The position numbers and the translations under genes were made by a program. This document shows, piece by piece, positions 40,045 to 48,688 of a stretch of 64,000 nt of DNA. The first letter of the stretch is position 1, and the number at the start of each line of letters is the position of its first letter. Source of the DNA: CAVROP01 sp050012175 (GTDB lineage Bacteria; Acidobacteriota; Terriglobia; UBA7540); contig JBEKHR010000004.1 in NCBI GenBank assembly GCA_050012175.1, forward strand, positions 117,938 to 181,937. The letters are read 5' to 3'. Below the pieces are notes generated by a model. It had not been told where the DNA came from and did not search any database. It saw only the letters and a program-made list of their open reading frames with translations.

Positions 40045-42357
40045 TCACTGGGCGCGCACACGAGAACTCAGTTTTCCCACCGCCGCGAGAGCGTCGCGGT
40101 TCTCCGGGTCGATCTTCAGGCCCGCCTGATACTCCCTCATCGCCTCCGTCCCTCGGCCCTGGGAGAGATAGAGGGCGCCTAGTTTGAAGTGGGCTTGGCT
40201 GTTGTCTGGTGAAAGGGACAGCACGGTGCGGAATTCTGTCTCCGCAGACGCATTCTGGCCCGTCTTCCCATAAGCGATTCCCAGGTTTAAGTGAGGATTA
40301 GGGTCGTCGGGTTTCAGTTCAATGGCTTTATGGAAGAAGGAGACAGCCTCCGTGTAGCGTCCCTGATTGGTACACACCAGCCCCAGGTTGTTCGAAATGG
40401 ATGGGTCGTTAGGGGCCAACCGCAGCGCCTCACGCCACTCCTGCTCGGCAAGCTTCACGTCTCCCTCGCGCCAATGGATCAGTCCGAGCCTGCCGTAACC
40501 CATCATATTCGGCTCGATCTCGACGGACTGGCGAAACTGTTCTTTGGCCTCAGCACTCCGCCCCTCATCCAGATAGAGTTTTCCCAACGCATTTCGAGCG
40601 TTGGAATTCAAAGGAAAAAGGGAGACGGCCGTGCGCAATTCAGGCTCCGCGAGTTCGAGCGAATGCGTTTCCATGTAGGCGATGCCAAGGTACAGGTGGG
40701 CCTCGGCATTATATCGATCGAACTCAATGGCCTTTTTATAATACTCGATGGCTTCTGAGTAATGCTGCTTTTTCAGATAAACTAGCGCCAGGCTGCTCCA
40801 GGCGTTCGAGAATTGCGGCGCCACTTTGAGCACTTCACGAAACTCTCGCTCGGCAGACTCCACGTCCCCCATCTGCCAATAGACTGCCCCCAGGTCCCTT
40901 CTGATATAGGAGGCGTCAGGACAGACGGCCAAGGTGTTCGCGTAGAGCACGAGGTTATTCTGCCAATTGCGATTCCGCGTGACGATGCGGATCGAACAAA
41001 GCGCCACCAGGATGCCGAACGCGGTGGCAAGTGCCCTGCTCCAGACAGCGCCGCGGGCTGAGGCTCGAGCCCACAATCCCAGGAATCCCCAACCCAGTAA
41101 CCAACAAAAGCCTACAGACGGCAGGTAAAGATACCGCTCGGCGAAAACAACGCTCGGCATCCAACGAGCGTTCAGGACCGGAACCAGCGGTACCAGTATC
41201 CATAGGAGCCCGAACGATAGGGACCGGGCGCGGCGCCACAAAAAAAAGAAAAGGGCACAACTCACTGCCAAGGCAGCCACCCCCCCAACGACTGCCGGAT
41301 CGAACAAGCCGCCAGACGGGTGGAAAGGGCAGAACACGCGCAGGTCCACGGGCCAAAGGACCTTCCAAAGATATTGACCTACGAGGGCGATAGCGGATAC
41401 AAATGCTTGGTACCAAGTGAGACCGTAATTGCCCCAACCCGAGCTCAGCGCCCCCAGAACGCGAACGCGGAACAGAAGGTACAGAACGGTCAGGAGCCAC
41501 AGCACCGCGTAGCGCAGAACCTTTTGAGCTGGTCGCGTTTCCGCACGGTCGGCGCGGTAGAAGTGCTCGTAGACGGTGGCCAGCAACGGGAGTGTCACCG
41601 CCTGCTCCTTGGAGAGTAAGGCCAGCACGAAGCTCCCCGCCATGGCAAGCTGCGCCAAGTACGAAAATCTCCCTCCGGGCCGCGCCACTGCCAAAAAAAG
41701 CCAGAAAGTGAGCAGGTAAAATAAGCTCAACTGCAAATCGGGGACGGCCGCGATCCAGGCGACTGCTTCGATGTGGATAGGATGGATTGCAAACAATACG
41801 GCTGCCATCAATGCCAAATTACGGTCCTGGTACATCCGCTTCGTAAGTAGAAAGACAGCACCCACGACCAGGACGTGCAGGACGATGTTGACTAGATGAA
41901 AGCCGAAAGCGTGAGGCCCGAAAACTTGATAGCAAAGCAGGTACCCCACATTCATTAAGGGCCGATAATATTTCGGGGTCTCCACACCGACGTAAGACGA
42001 GACCGGAGTCGTAAAGATTTTCGCCCAATGGTGGAAACTGCGGATGTAGGGGTTATCCAACACCTGCATGCCGTCGTCAGAAACGAAGCCGTTGCGCAGG
42101 GTATTCAAATAGGGCAAAGCCGCGCCGACCACCAAAAAGGCAATCAGTGTGAGGTCCGAAAAGCGTGAGAAGCTCTGCCGCTCACTCACGTCGGAGGGAA
42201 GATTGGGCTGCTGCTTTTTCAGCCCACCGCTCAGGGGTGCCCGGGAAGAACCTCCACTTCTTCTCCCGGACTCGCCGCGGCCGTGGGGTTGCTGACCGGC
42301 TTTGGCTGAACGTAGCGGGGCCATGTTATCGAGGTTGGACTTCCATTTTGATTTCAC
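40045..42357 (-). CDS. TMTC-like polytopic membrane protein with TPR tail, copy 2
   Basis: A 770-aa paralogue of the protein at 15291-17390. The shared membrane half has LPYLNTLRNGFVSDDGMQVL, NPYIRSFHHWAKIFTTPVSS, YYRPLMNVGYLLCYQVFGPH, LFAIHPIHIEAVAWIAAVPD and LLSKEQAVTLPLLATVYEHF. About eight TPR units fill residues 480-765 (RRDLGAVYWQMGDVESAERE; HLYLGIAYMETHSLELAEPE). The first acidic loop here reads SDDG rather than DDD. The N-terminal 65 residues are basic and Gly/Ser-rich. A role in membrane glycan transfer is inferred from the fold only. The TPR array is longer than in copy 1. Confidence 0.8.
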   Translation of the reverse strand: MKSKWKSNLDNMAPLRSAKAGQQPHGRGESGRRSGGSSRAPLSGGLKKQQPNLPSDVSERQSFSRFSDLTLIAFLVVGAALPYLNTLRNGFVSDDGMQVLDNPYIRSFHHWAKIFTTPVSSYVGVETPKYYRPLMNVGYLLCYQVFGPHAFGFHLVNIVLHVLVVGAVFLLTKRMYQDRNLALMAAVLFAIHPIHIEAVAWIAAVPDLQLSLFYLLTFWLFLAVARPGGRFSYLAQLAMAGSFVLALLSKEQAVTLPLLATVYEHFYRADRAETRPAQKVLRYAVLWLLTVLYLLFRVRVLGALSSGWGNYGLTWYQAFVSAIALVGQYLWKVLWPVDLRVFCPFHPSGGLFDPAVVGGVAALAVSCALFFFLWRRARSLSFGLLWILVPLVPVLNARWMPSVVFAERYLYLPSVGFCWLLGWGFLGLWARASARGAVWSRALATAFGILVALCSIRIVTRNRNWQNNLVLYANTLAVCPDASYIRRDLGAVYWQMGDVESAEREFREVLKVAPQFSNAWSSLALVYLKKQHYSEAIEYYKKAIEFDRYNAEAHLYLGIAYMETHSLELAEPELRTAVSLFPLNSNARNALGKLYLDEGRSAEAKEQFRQSVEIEPNMMGYGRLGLIHWREGDVKLAEQEWREALRLAPNDPSISNNLGLVCTNQGRYTEAVSFFHKAIELKPDDPNPHLNLGIAYGKTGQNASAETEFRTVLSLSPDNSQAHFKLGALYLSQGRGTEAMREYQAGLKIDPENRDALAAVGKLSSRVRAQ

Positions 42358-42428
42358 GTCCGGCTGCTAATGTACACCTGACCACCTCCGCGTACAATGC
42401 TCCAGCCGAGGAAACACCGCGACGCTAT

Positions 42429-44114
42429 TCATTGTTCTTCGTGGTTCCTTGCCGACGCGAAAGCCTGCGCAATAATCTTCTGCGCTTCCTGTTGAATTCT
42501 CCGCAGGTGACCTTCGCCGAGAAAACTCTCCGCGTAGAGTTTGTACACCTCCTCGGTGCCTGAGGGACGTGCCGCAAACCATCCATTGGCCGTCACGACC
42601 TTCAGGCCGCCGATAGGACTACCATTGCCGGGAGCCGTGGTGAGCATCGCCTTGATTTTCTCTCCAGCCAGTTCAGTGGCAATCACCTGTTCCGGCGTTA
42701 AACGCTCAAGGACAGCTTTCTGCTCAGCCGTGGCAGGGGCGTCGATGCGCTCGTACACCGGGTCGCCAAACTGCCGCGTCAGTTCGCGATAAAGCTCTCC
42801 CAGGTCGCTGCCGGCGCGCGCCGTCATTTCCGCAGCAAGCAGCCCAAGGATGATCCCGTCCTTGTCCGTCGTCCACACGGCGCCAGCGCGGCGGAGGAAG
42901 GAAGCGCCGGCGCTTTCCTCGCCCCCGAATCCCAGCCACCCTTCCAGCAATCCTTCCACAAACCACTTGAAACCGACGGGCACTTCGAACAGCCGTCGCC
43001 CCAGGCTTGCGGCGACGCGGTCAATCAAGCTGCTGCTGACGAGGGTCTTTCCCACGCCGGCATCGGGTCGCCAGCCGTCGCGATGACGAAACAGGTAAGA
43101 AATCGCCACCGCCAGATAGTGGTTGGGATTCAGCAGCCCGGCGCTACGCGTCACGATTCCGTGGCGGTCATGGTCGGTGTCGCAAGCGAGCGCCACGTCA
43201 AACCGGTCTTTCAGCGCAATCAATCCCGCCATGGCGTAGGGGGAGGAGCAGTCCATGCGGATCTTGCCGTCCCAATCCAGGGTCATGAAGCGGAAGGTCG
43301 GATCAACGCAAGTGTTCAACACCGAGAGTGCGAAGCCGTAACGCTCAGCAATGCGTCCCCAGTAGGCCACGCCTGCGCCGCCCAGGGGGTCCACGCCTAT
43401 CGCCAAGTTCGCGGCTCGAATCGCGTCCATGTCCACCACGTTCCCAAGATCGTTCACATACACCGAGACGTAATCGTACTTGTGGGTAGTGGACGCCTTG
43501 AGCGCAGTCTCGTAAGGAATTCGAGAAACCTCGCGCAAACCGTCAGCCAATAAAGCATTGGCGCGGTCTTCGACCCAGCGAGTGATGGTGGTATCCGCTG
43601 GACCACCGCTGGGAGGGTTGTATTTGAAGCCGCCGTCTTCAGGAGGGTTGTGCGAAGGCGTCATAACAATGCCGTCTGCAAGCCCCGTCCTTCGCCCGCG
43701 GTTGTACGTGAGGATGGCGTGAGACAAAACGGGAGTGGGCGTGTACCCGCCGTCCTGGTCGATCATCACTTCCACGCCATTCGCCGCGAGCACCTCCAGG
43801 GCCGTTTCGAAAGCGGGCTCCGAAAGCGCATGTGTGTCCATGGCCAGGAACAGTGGCCCGTTGATTCCCTGCTGCCGGCGATAACCGCAAATGGCCTGGG
43901 TGATCGCCAGGATGTGGCCCTCGTTGAACGAGTCCGAAAAGGCACACCCGCGATGCCCCGACGTCCCAAACACCACGCGTTGCTCCGGCACGGCGGGATC
44001 CGGACGCCCGGTGTAATAGGCTGCAATCAATCGCGGTATGTTGACCAGGTCCGAAGGTTCAGCCGGCATTCCCGCACGCGGGTGTCGTCTCACACCGTCC
44101 ATGCCCACCTCCAA
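42429..44114 (-). CDS. pgm: Phosphoglucomutase (alpha-D-glucose)
   Basis: It interconverts glucose-1-phosphate and glucose-6-phosphate. Conserved sites are visible: the N-terminal VVFGTSGHRGCAFSDSFNEG, the phosphoserine loop IVMTPSHNPPEDGGFKYNPP, the metal loop ACDTDHDRHG, the sugar loop GGEESAGASFLR and the phosphate-binding WFAARPSGTEEVYKLYAES. Length (561 aa) matches the bacterial PGM family. It starts at ATG 44114 or 44102. The adjacent TMTC-like gene and glycosidases suggest a link with glycan metabolism, but the enzyme also serves central metabolism. Confidence 0.95.
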   Translation of the reverse strand: MEVGMDGVRRHPRAGMPAEPSDLVNIPRLIAAYYTGRPDPAVPEQRVVFGTSGHRGCAFSDSFNEGHILAITQAICGYRRQQGINGPLFLAMDTHALSEPAFETALEVLAANGVEVMIDQDGGYTPTPVLSHAILTYNRGRRTGLADGIVMTPSHNPPEDGGFKYNPPSGGPADTTITRWVEDRANALLADGLREVSRIPYETALKASTTHKYDYVSVYVNDLGNVVDMDAIRAANLAIGVDPLGGAGVAYWGRIAERYGFALSVLNTCVDPTFRFMTLDWDGKIRMDCSSPYAMAGLIALKDRFDVALACDTDHDRHGIVTRSAGLLNPNHYLAVAISYLFRHRDGWRPDAGVGKTLVSSSLIDRVAASLGRRLFEVPVGFKWFVEGLLEGWLGFGGEESAGASFLRRAGAVWTTDKDGIILGLLAAEMTARAGSDLGELYRELTRQFGDPVYERIDAPATAEQKAVLERLTPEQVIATELAGEKIKAMLTTAPGNGSPIGGLKVVTANGWFAARPSGTEEVYKLYAESFLGEGHLRRIQQEAQKIIAQAFASARNHEEQ

Positions 44115-44213
44115 TTAGAAGCGCCCCGATGTAAAGCCTTAGCCCGAAGCAGAAATCTTATTTTGACAGAAACCCAGGCAAGAGGAAGCACTGATTTTGA
44201 TACTACCTTCGGG

Positions 44214-44316
44214 TCTGTCATGCTGAGCGTAGCGAAGCATCTCGGCATTTTTCCGCACTGTTTGAGCTTTCAAATGCGGGGATTCTTCGTCCGCCGTGGC
44301 GGACTCGGAATGACAG
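44214..44316. repeat. Inverted-repeat element with CTGTCATxCYGAG ends
   Basis: Ends CTGTCATGCTGAG (from 44215) and CTCGGAATGACAG (to 44316) are near-perfect inverted repeats. Inside are AGCGTAGCGAAGCATCTCGG and GTCCGCCGTGGCGGAC. A related end (CTGTCATTCTGAGTCCGCC) lies at about 46668. Confidence 0.7.
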
Positions 44317-44385
44317 GCGTTGGCGTTTTCCTCGACGAATGACAAACAATCCGTATGAGACGGCGAATAGCCAAACAGTTCCCTG

Positions 44386-46338
44386 TCAGGCCGCGCGGGT
44401 TTGCACTTTCCAATAGACCGCATACCTTTCGTCAAACAACTTGTAGAGTGGGATTAAAGCAATCTGCTGGCCCTGTCCCCAGGTGCGAAAGGTCAAGGGC
44501 TGACTGGAGATTGGCTTCACCCAACCCAGCGGGTCTTTGGAGTTGGATGCGATGACGGGGACAGGGACCGGCTTGCCGCCAGGGCTGGTGTCGTAACCGA
44601 TATAAACCATAGCCTTGCTCAGGTTCTCGCTCCCCAATCGGCCGGCCAGCACCAGCGGGCCGTACATCACGGCCTGGAGCGTCGGATCGTCAGCAAGGGC
44701 GTCAATATGCAAATCCATCGGCAGGCTGACTTCCACCCGGTCGCCGTCCTTCCAGGTTCGGCCCAGCGTCAGATAGCTGCTGGGACTCGAAAACACCGGC
44801 AGCGCTTCGCCGTTCAACATAATCCTTGCGCCACGGGTAGCCCAGTAAGGGATACGGATGTTCAAGTCCATCTTCACCGCTCTTTCCGTGCGAATGACGA
44901 GGCGGGTCTTTTCTTGCTCCGGAAAGTTCGTCTCCTGTTCCAGCCGCACGCCCTTTTCAGGCCAGCTCAACTCGGAAGCAATGAAGAGGTTGACAAACAA
45001 CCCATGCTCATCGTGAAAGTAAATCGTATCGCCGAACTTGGCAAATTCTTCCACGCCGGTCCCCGTGCAGCACCAGAAAGAATCAAAGGGCGAGTCAAAA
45101 TACTTCCAGTAGCCGCCACCCAGCGGTAGGAAATAGCTCTTCAGCCCGTCCGCGTCTTGGGTCCCCAGACGGCTGTTGAAGAGGGTTCGTTCGTAGTAGT
45201 CCATGGCGCGGGGATCAGCGGTCCAGCCGAAGATGTGCCGGGTCAATTTCAACATGTTATAACTGCAACAACATTCCTCCGTATTCTGGCCGAGTTCGCT
45301 CGCCAGCTTGCCGGGCTCGGTGCGCCAGAACTCTTCAAAGCTCGTGCCGCCCGTGCAATAGGCGCGCGCGCCAGTAACTTCCTGCCAGAAGAAAGAAGCG
45401 ATTTCACGGAAGCGAGGTTCCTCTGTGAGTTCATAACGGCGGGCTGCCCCCGTCATCTTGGGGATGTTCGTGTTCGCATGCAGGCCTTTCAGCTCATCCC
45501 GGTGTGCCGCCAGGGGATCAAACACTCTCTTATGGTAGAAACGGTCACCCAGCTCGAGGTAGTGCGAGTTACCCGTCAAGGCGTAGAGGTTATAGAGCAC
45601 CTCGTTGGTGCCGCCGAACTCCGTTTCCATCACCCGCTGCATCTGCTCGTCGCTGAGCGGTTGGGCCCAGCGTCCGATCCAGTTAGCCATTCCTTCGGCG
45701 ACTTCGAGGGCTTGTTCATTTCCACAATGGACGTGTACGTCCAGAAGGCCTGCCATGATTTTGTGCAGGGTGTAAAAGGGGGCCCACACCTTCTTGCCGT
45801 CGCGCAGCCGCGCGAAAAACTCTTCCGGAAACGCGCTCAGGTAACCATCTCCATGTGCCCGCTGGCACTTGGCGAGTTCCGCCACCATGCCGTTTGCTTT
45901 GGCTTTCAATTCATCGTCGCCGCTGCTGGCGTACATCAGCGCGCACGCTGAAAGGTAATGGCCACCCGCGAAGTGTCCCCGAAGCTCGCAATCGGGCTTC
46001 TCCCATCCGCCCAAAGGCTCTGCCGAAGAGGGCAGGCCGGCATTGAGGCGGAAGGTGTGAAGAAGCCTGTCAGGGGGCAGTGACAGGAGGTAGCGACGAT
46101 TGGCTTCCATGGCTTCTTTGAATGGCCCATTTTTCAGCCGAACTTGCGTCGTCGGGAAAGGCCTAACCTTCCATGCGCTCTTCTCTAAGCTCAGCAGGCG
46201 CTCTTCCCGGTGGGCGTTGTCAGCCATGGCAGCACGAGGAGCGCTGCTGAATACCGACTTCGGAAGGAGCACTCCACCCGCCACCGTCGCGGCCGTCGTA
46301 ACAAACTGCCTTCGTGTTATTCCTCCGTTAGGTCTCAT
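44386..46338 (-). CDS. Tat-exported DUF1680 glycosidase (GH127-like beta-L-arabinofuranosidase)
   Basis: A 650-aa enzyme. The N terminus ITRRQFVTTAATVAGG is a twin-arginine signal followed by SSAPRAAMA. The (alpha/alpha)6 barrel has PLGGWEKPDCELRGHFAGGH, YTLHKIMAGLLDVHVHCGN, then the metal/nucleophile region: NTEECCCSYNMLKLTRHIFG and FWCCTGTGVEEFAKFGDTIY. In characterised GH127 enzymes a Glu and three Cys bind zinc and one Cys is the nucleophile, so these residues fit. Substrate is probably an L-arabinofuranoside or related sugar. ATG 46338 is preferred, with GGGAGG 8 bp upstream. Confidence 0.85.
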   Translation of the reverse strand: MRPNGGITRRQFVTTAATVAGGVLLPKSVFSSAPRAAMADNAHREERLLSLEKSAWKVRPFPTTQVRLKNGPFKEAMEANRRYLLSLPPDRLLHTFRLNAGLPSSAEPLGGWEKPDCELRGHFAGGHYLSACALMYASSGDDELKAKANGMVAELAKCQRAHGDGYLSAFPEEFFARLRDGKKVWAPFYTLHKIMAGLLDVHVHCGNEQALEVAEGMANWIGRWAQPLSDEQMQRVMETEFGGTNEVLYNLYALTGNSHYLELGDRFYHKRVFDPLAAHRDELKGLHANTNIPKMTGAARRYELTEEPRFREIASFFWQEVTGARAYCTGGTSFEEFWRTEPGKLASELGQNTEECCCSYNMLKLTRHIFGWTADPRAMDYYERTLFNSRLGTQDADGLKSYFLPLGGGYWKYFDSPFDSFWCCTGTGVEEFAKFGDTIYFHDEHGLFVNLFIASELSWPEKGVRLEQETNFPEQEKTRLVIRTERAVKMDLNIRIPYWATRGARIMLNGEALPVFSSPSSYLTLGRTWKDGDRVEVSLPMDLHIDALADDPTLQAVMYGPLVLAGRLGSENLSKAMVYIGYDTSPGGKPVPVPVIASNSKDPLGWVKPISSQPLTFRTWGQGQQIALIPLYKLFDERYAVYWKVQTRAA

Positions 46339-47019
46339 AAGGAACGCCTCCCATGACAAATCCCGTAGCGCCGCCCTTTAGGGCGGCACTGTCAAGACCG
46401 ATGAATGGTGTAGCGCCGCCCTTTAGGGCGGCACGTGCCGGTCCCGCAGACGCGGGACCGGCGCTACGTCCGTCGCCACCCGACTGAGGGATCACTTCCG
46501 AACCCTGGGAAAAGCGGTATGACGCGGCGCCACTGTTGCCTCTGCTTTGCCATGACATGAATGAAGACGTACACCGAGGGTCAAAGACTGTCATGAAATA
46601 ACTGTTGCATCGTCTCCTGCGTGATTCCCCCGCCCGGCCCCGTCCTCCCGCACACTCGTCTGGCATGCTGTCATTCTGAGTCCGCCATTCTTATTGGCGG
46701 ACGAACCCGCCGCGGCGGGTCGCTCCGGACTCTTCTGCCGACCAACAGCAGGGCGGCGATCCGGCTGTAGCGGCACCGCAGGGCCGCATCGGCAGCATCC
46801 GCTCTCTGCCCCCCGTCAGACTAGTGTCAAACCATATCAAGTCCTTCCAACACTTGTCAACGACCTGCGAGGTTCGGAAGTGGTGGCGTTTGAATTTTTT
46901 GCGAGGGGAGCGGGCAGCCACGGTCAGGGCTCTCGTGAGCGTGGGCTTTTATTTCGATGACCACCTCACAGTCAATTCCAAAAACGAATTGACCGTGGCT
47001 ACTTCTGGGCCATAGGACC
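46339..47019. repeat. REP-hairpin cluster in gene-free stretch
   Basis: Two copies of GTAGCGCCGCCCTTTAGGGC (hairpin GCCGCCC/GGGCGGC) at about 46367-46391 and 46411-46435 are followed by CCGGTCCCGCAGACGCGGGA, then CCGGCGCTACG at about 46438-46468. 46668-46731 holds CTGTCATTCTGAG, GTCCGCCATTCTTATTGGCG and CCGCCGCGGCGGG units. No gene is supported in this part. Confidence 0.65.
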
Positions 47020-47214
47020 TCAGGCGCCGTTCGAACTGTATTCTCTGCGCTTGAAGCCTCCCACTTTGCGCAACTCGATCACCAAGCGTAAGTCGTCGTT
47101 AACGGCTCTTTCACTGCGAAAGGCCTTTCGCGCATCGGGGTCCAGTCTGGTAGCGCCCCGATTTATCGGGGCGGCTCTTCTCACCGATCGCACCCAAGGA
47201 CCGCGGACCCACAA
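47020..47214 (-). pseudogene. Decayed antitoxin-like gene, copy A
   Basis: The frame encodes RLDPDARKAFRSERAVNDDL and RLVIELRKVGG, matching the C-terminal half of a small antitoxin-like family (usual pattern GTNxVxLDPDVxKxFxxxxxVN). The N-terminal part has been replaced by a REP hairpin (GCGCCCCGATTTATCGGGGC at about 47151-47175). The conserved 87 bp (47059-47145) match 47855-47941 at about 81 of 87 positions. Not expected to be functional. Confidence 0.6.
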
Positions 47215-47250
47215 AACGGGTCCGCGCTACGCCTGCTCTAGCATGAGTCT

Positions 47251-47279
47251 TTGCCGTGCCGCGTGCGGTCAGTTATAAT
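47251..47279 (+). promoter_or_regulatory. Predicted promoter of the toxin-antitoxin module
   Basis: TTGCCG, 17 bp, then TATAAT (consensus -10). The predicted start is at about 47286, next to the AAGGAGG ribosome binding site, so the leader is very short. Confidence 0.6.
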
Positions 47280-47298
47280 ACTAAGCAAGGAGGCCACG

Positions 47299-47508
47299 AT
47301 GACTCAGGTCCCGATGGATGACGCGAGGCTGAAAGCGCTTTTCAAGACCGCCCTTGTGGAAGTGCTGGAGGAACGCAAAGACCTCCTGCGCGATGCGATC
47401 AAGGAGACCCTGGAGGATATTGCCCTGGCCCGCGCCATGGAGGAAGGCCGGCGCACGGAAGAAGTAAGTCGCGGCGAAGTCCTCTCCCTACTCGAGGGCG
47501 GACATTGA
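47299..47508 (+). CDS. Probable antitoxin of a RelE/ParE-type module
   Basis: A 69-aa acidic helical protein (DARLKALFKTALVEVLEERK, then LRDAIKETLEDIALARAMEE, and a tail ending EVLSLLEGGH). Small helical antitoxins of this kind precede RelE/ParE toxins. A toxin frame starts at 47505, overlapping its stop. ATG 47299 has AAGGAGG 6-7 bp upstream and a good promoter. No DNA-binding fold is obvious. The partner toxin appears inactivated, so this gene may be an orphan. Confidence 0.7.
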   Translation: MTQVPMDDARLKALFKTALVEVLEERKDLLRDAIKETLEDIALARAMEEGRRTEEVSRGEVLSLLEGGH

Positions 47509-47771
47509 AAGTTCGCTTCTAAGCAAGCTTTGCCAAGGACCTTCGAGCCCTGAAGGACAAGGCGCTCCTGGAACGAATTAAGGAACTGATTGCCAACGTT
47601 GAGGCCGTGCAAAGTCTGGCCGAGGTGTCGAACCTCAAGAAGTTGCACGGTGGTGGCGGGCACTACCGCGTCAGAATAGGTGATTACCGGGTCGGTTTGG
47701 CCACTGAAGAGGAAGTGGTCGTTTTCGTAAGAGTGCTCCATCGCCGGGAGGTTTGCCGCTACTTTCCATAG
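47505..47771 (+). pseudogene. RelE/ParE-type toxin gene with ochre stop at codon 6
   Basis: Read from TTG 47505 the frame is (M)KVRF, then TAA at 47520-47522, then open to TAG at 47769: ASFAKDLRALKDKALLERIK, ELIANVEAVQSLAEVSNLKK, LHGGGGHYRVRIGDYRVGLA, VVVFVRVLHRREVCRYFP. This is a complete RelE-superfamily core (KL-x-G, YRVRIGDYRVG, HRREVCRYFP). The stop replaces a residue in the normal MKVRFxxSFAKDL start, and no good start codon follows soon after, so the toxin should not be made. Upstream overlap with the antitoxin is normal for such pairs. Confidence 0.7.
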
Positions 47772-47812
47772 AGGGCGACGAAGGTGGGGATCTCCCCGCC
47801 TGGACTTGTCCT

Positions 47813-47998
47813 TCAACAGACCAAATCAGGTCCGTGCTTCGCTTGCTTGTGGCTTCCCACTTTGCGCAACTCGATCACCAAGCGTAAGGGGTCGTTAACG
47901 GTTCTTTCACTGCGAAAGGCCTTGCGGACATCGGGGTCCAGGAGAACGAGATTTGTACCGGCCTCGTAGCGCAGGGCCCACGGTCCTAGGTCCGCCAA
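47813..47998 (-). pseudogene. Decayed antitoxin-like gene, copy B
   Basis: Better preserved than copy A: GPWALRYEAGTNLVLLDPDV, RKAFRSERTVNDPLRLVIEL, RKVG. The family N terminus is missing; a REP hairpin (GTCCGCCAATCTTGATGGCGGAC type) borders it at about 47990-48012. It could still be a short gene of 61 codons, but it lacks a ribosome binding site. Copies A and B flank the toxin module in the same orientation. Confidence 0.5.
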
Positions 47999-48059
47999 TC
48001 TTGATGGCGGACGGCTTTTCCAGCGGCGTGGGTTCTTGCCGCGTCGCTAACAAGATAAA

Positions 48060-48215
48060 GGAGGTAGGTGGTATGTCGTAGGTCGTAGGTGGGGGAGAAG
48101 AGGATTCACGATTCGGGATTCAGGAGTCAGGAGGCAGAAGGGCCGGGAACAGGTCACAGGGAACAGGGGGAGCAATCGAAAATCTAAAATCCCCAATCGA
48201 AAATCCGACTGCCTC
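48060..48215. repeat. Degenerate word repeat block
   Basis: GGAGGTAGGTGGTATGTCGT, AGGTCGTAGGTGGG, GGATTCACGATTCGGGATTC, AGGAGTCAGG and AATCTAAAATCCCCAATCGA words. Same word family as between the secretion genes. The rest of 47999-48250 holds only a REP hairpin. Confidence 0.6.
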
Positions 48216-48250
48216 CAGAGCCTGGCTCCCTGCTAACCTCCACGCAGCGC

Positions 48251-48688
48251 TCAGCAAAACGAGCCCACCTGCGAGAGGTGCCGGACCCGCTGAAGCGAGT
48301 GAGTATGCTCGAAGAGATGCCGGTCGGCGGTGACAAAGGGGCAGTCCAGTTCAACTGCCAGGGCCAGGAAGGAGGCGTCGTAAAACGTGAGGTTAAGCTG
48401 GCGGCCTAAACGGACAGCGCGCTTTAGCAATGGCGTGGCCGGCGGCGCCACCACAAATGGGAGACTTTCCAGGCCGTCGAGGGCTGCTTCGAGGGCGGTC
48501 AACCCCAGGCGGGTCCTAAGCAGCAGGATGTTGCCTACCTCATACAGAAGCAGGGCGGGGACATGCACTTCTACGCCCCGCCGCTCAATCTCCTCGAGAA
48601 GCTGTTTGGCTTCCTTCAACAGCTCTTCGTCACGCGTCTTGAACCACTTGATGAGGACCGAGGTGTCAACGACGATCTTTGCGCCCAT
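48251..48688 (-). CDS. vapC: PIN-domain toxin, VapC type
   Basis: A 145-aa PIN ribonuclease. The acidic residues of the active site are visible: VVDTSVLIKWF (Asp), PALLLYEVGNIL (Glu), NLTFYDASFLALAVELDCPF (Asp) and VTADRHLFE (Asp). VapC proteins cleave tRNA or rRNA when free of antitoxin. It overlaps the antitoxin gene by 23 bp, the usual layout. No truncation is seen, so this module looks functional. Confidence 0.92.
   Translation of the reverse strand: MGAKIVVDTSVLIKWFKTRDEELLKEAKQLLEEIERRGVEVHVPALLLYEVGNILLLRTRLGLTALEAALDGLESLPFVVAPPATPLLKRAVRLGRQLNLTFYDASFLALAVELDCPFVTADRHLFEHTHSLQRVRHLSQVGSFC

Noticed and set aside
39866..40048. Cys-rich 60-codon frame (CQRCRCCEEACPCSKEDFD) overlapping the TMTC copy 2 stop
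   Set aside because: A GTG start overlaps the upstream stop, but there is no Shine-Dalgarno and no known family; Cys spacing may be chance. Worth a homology search only.
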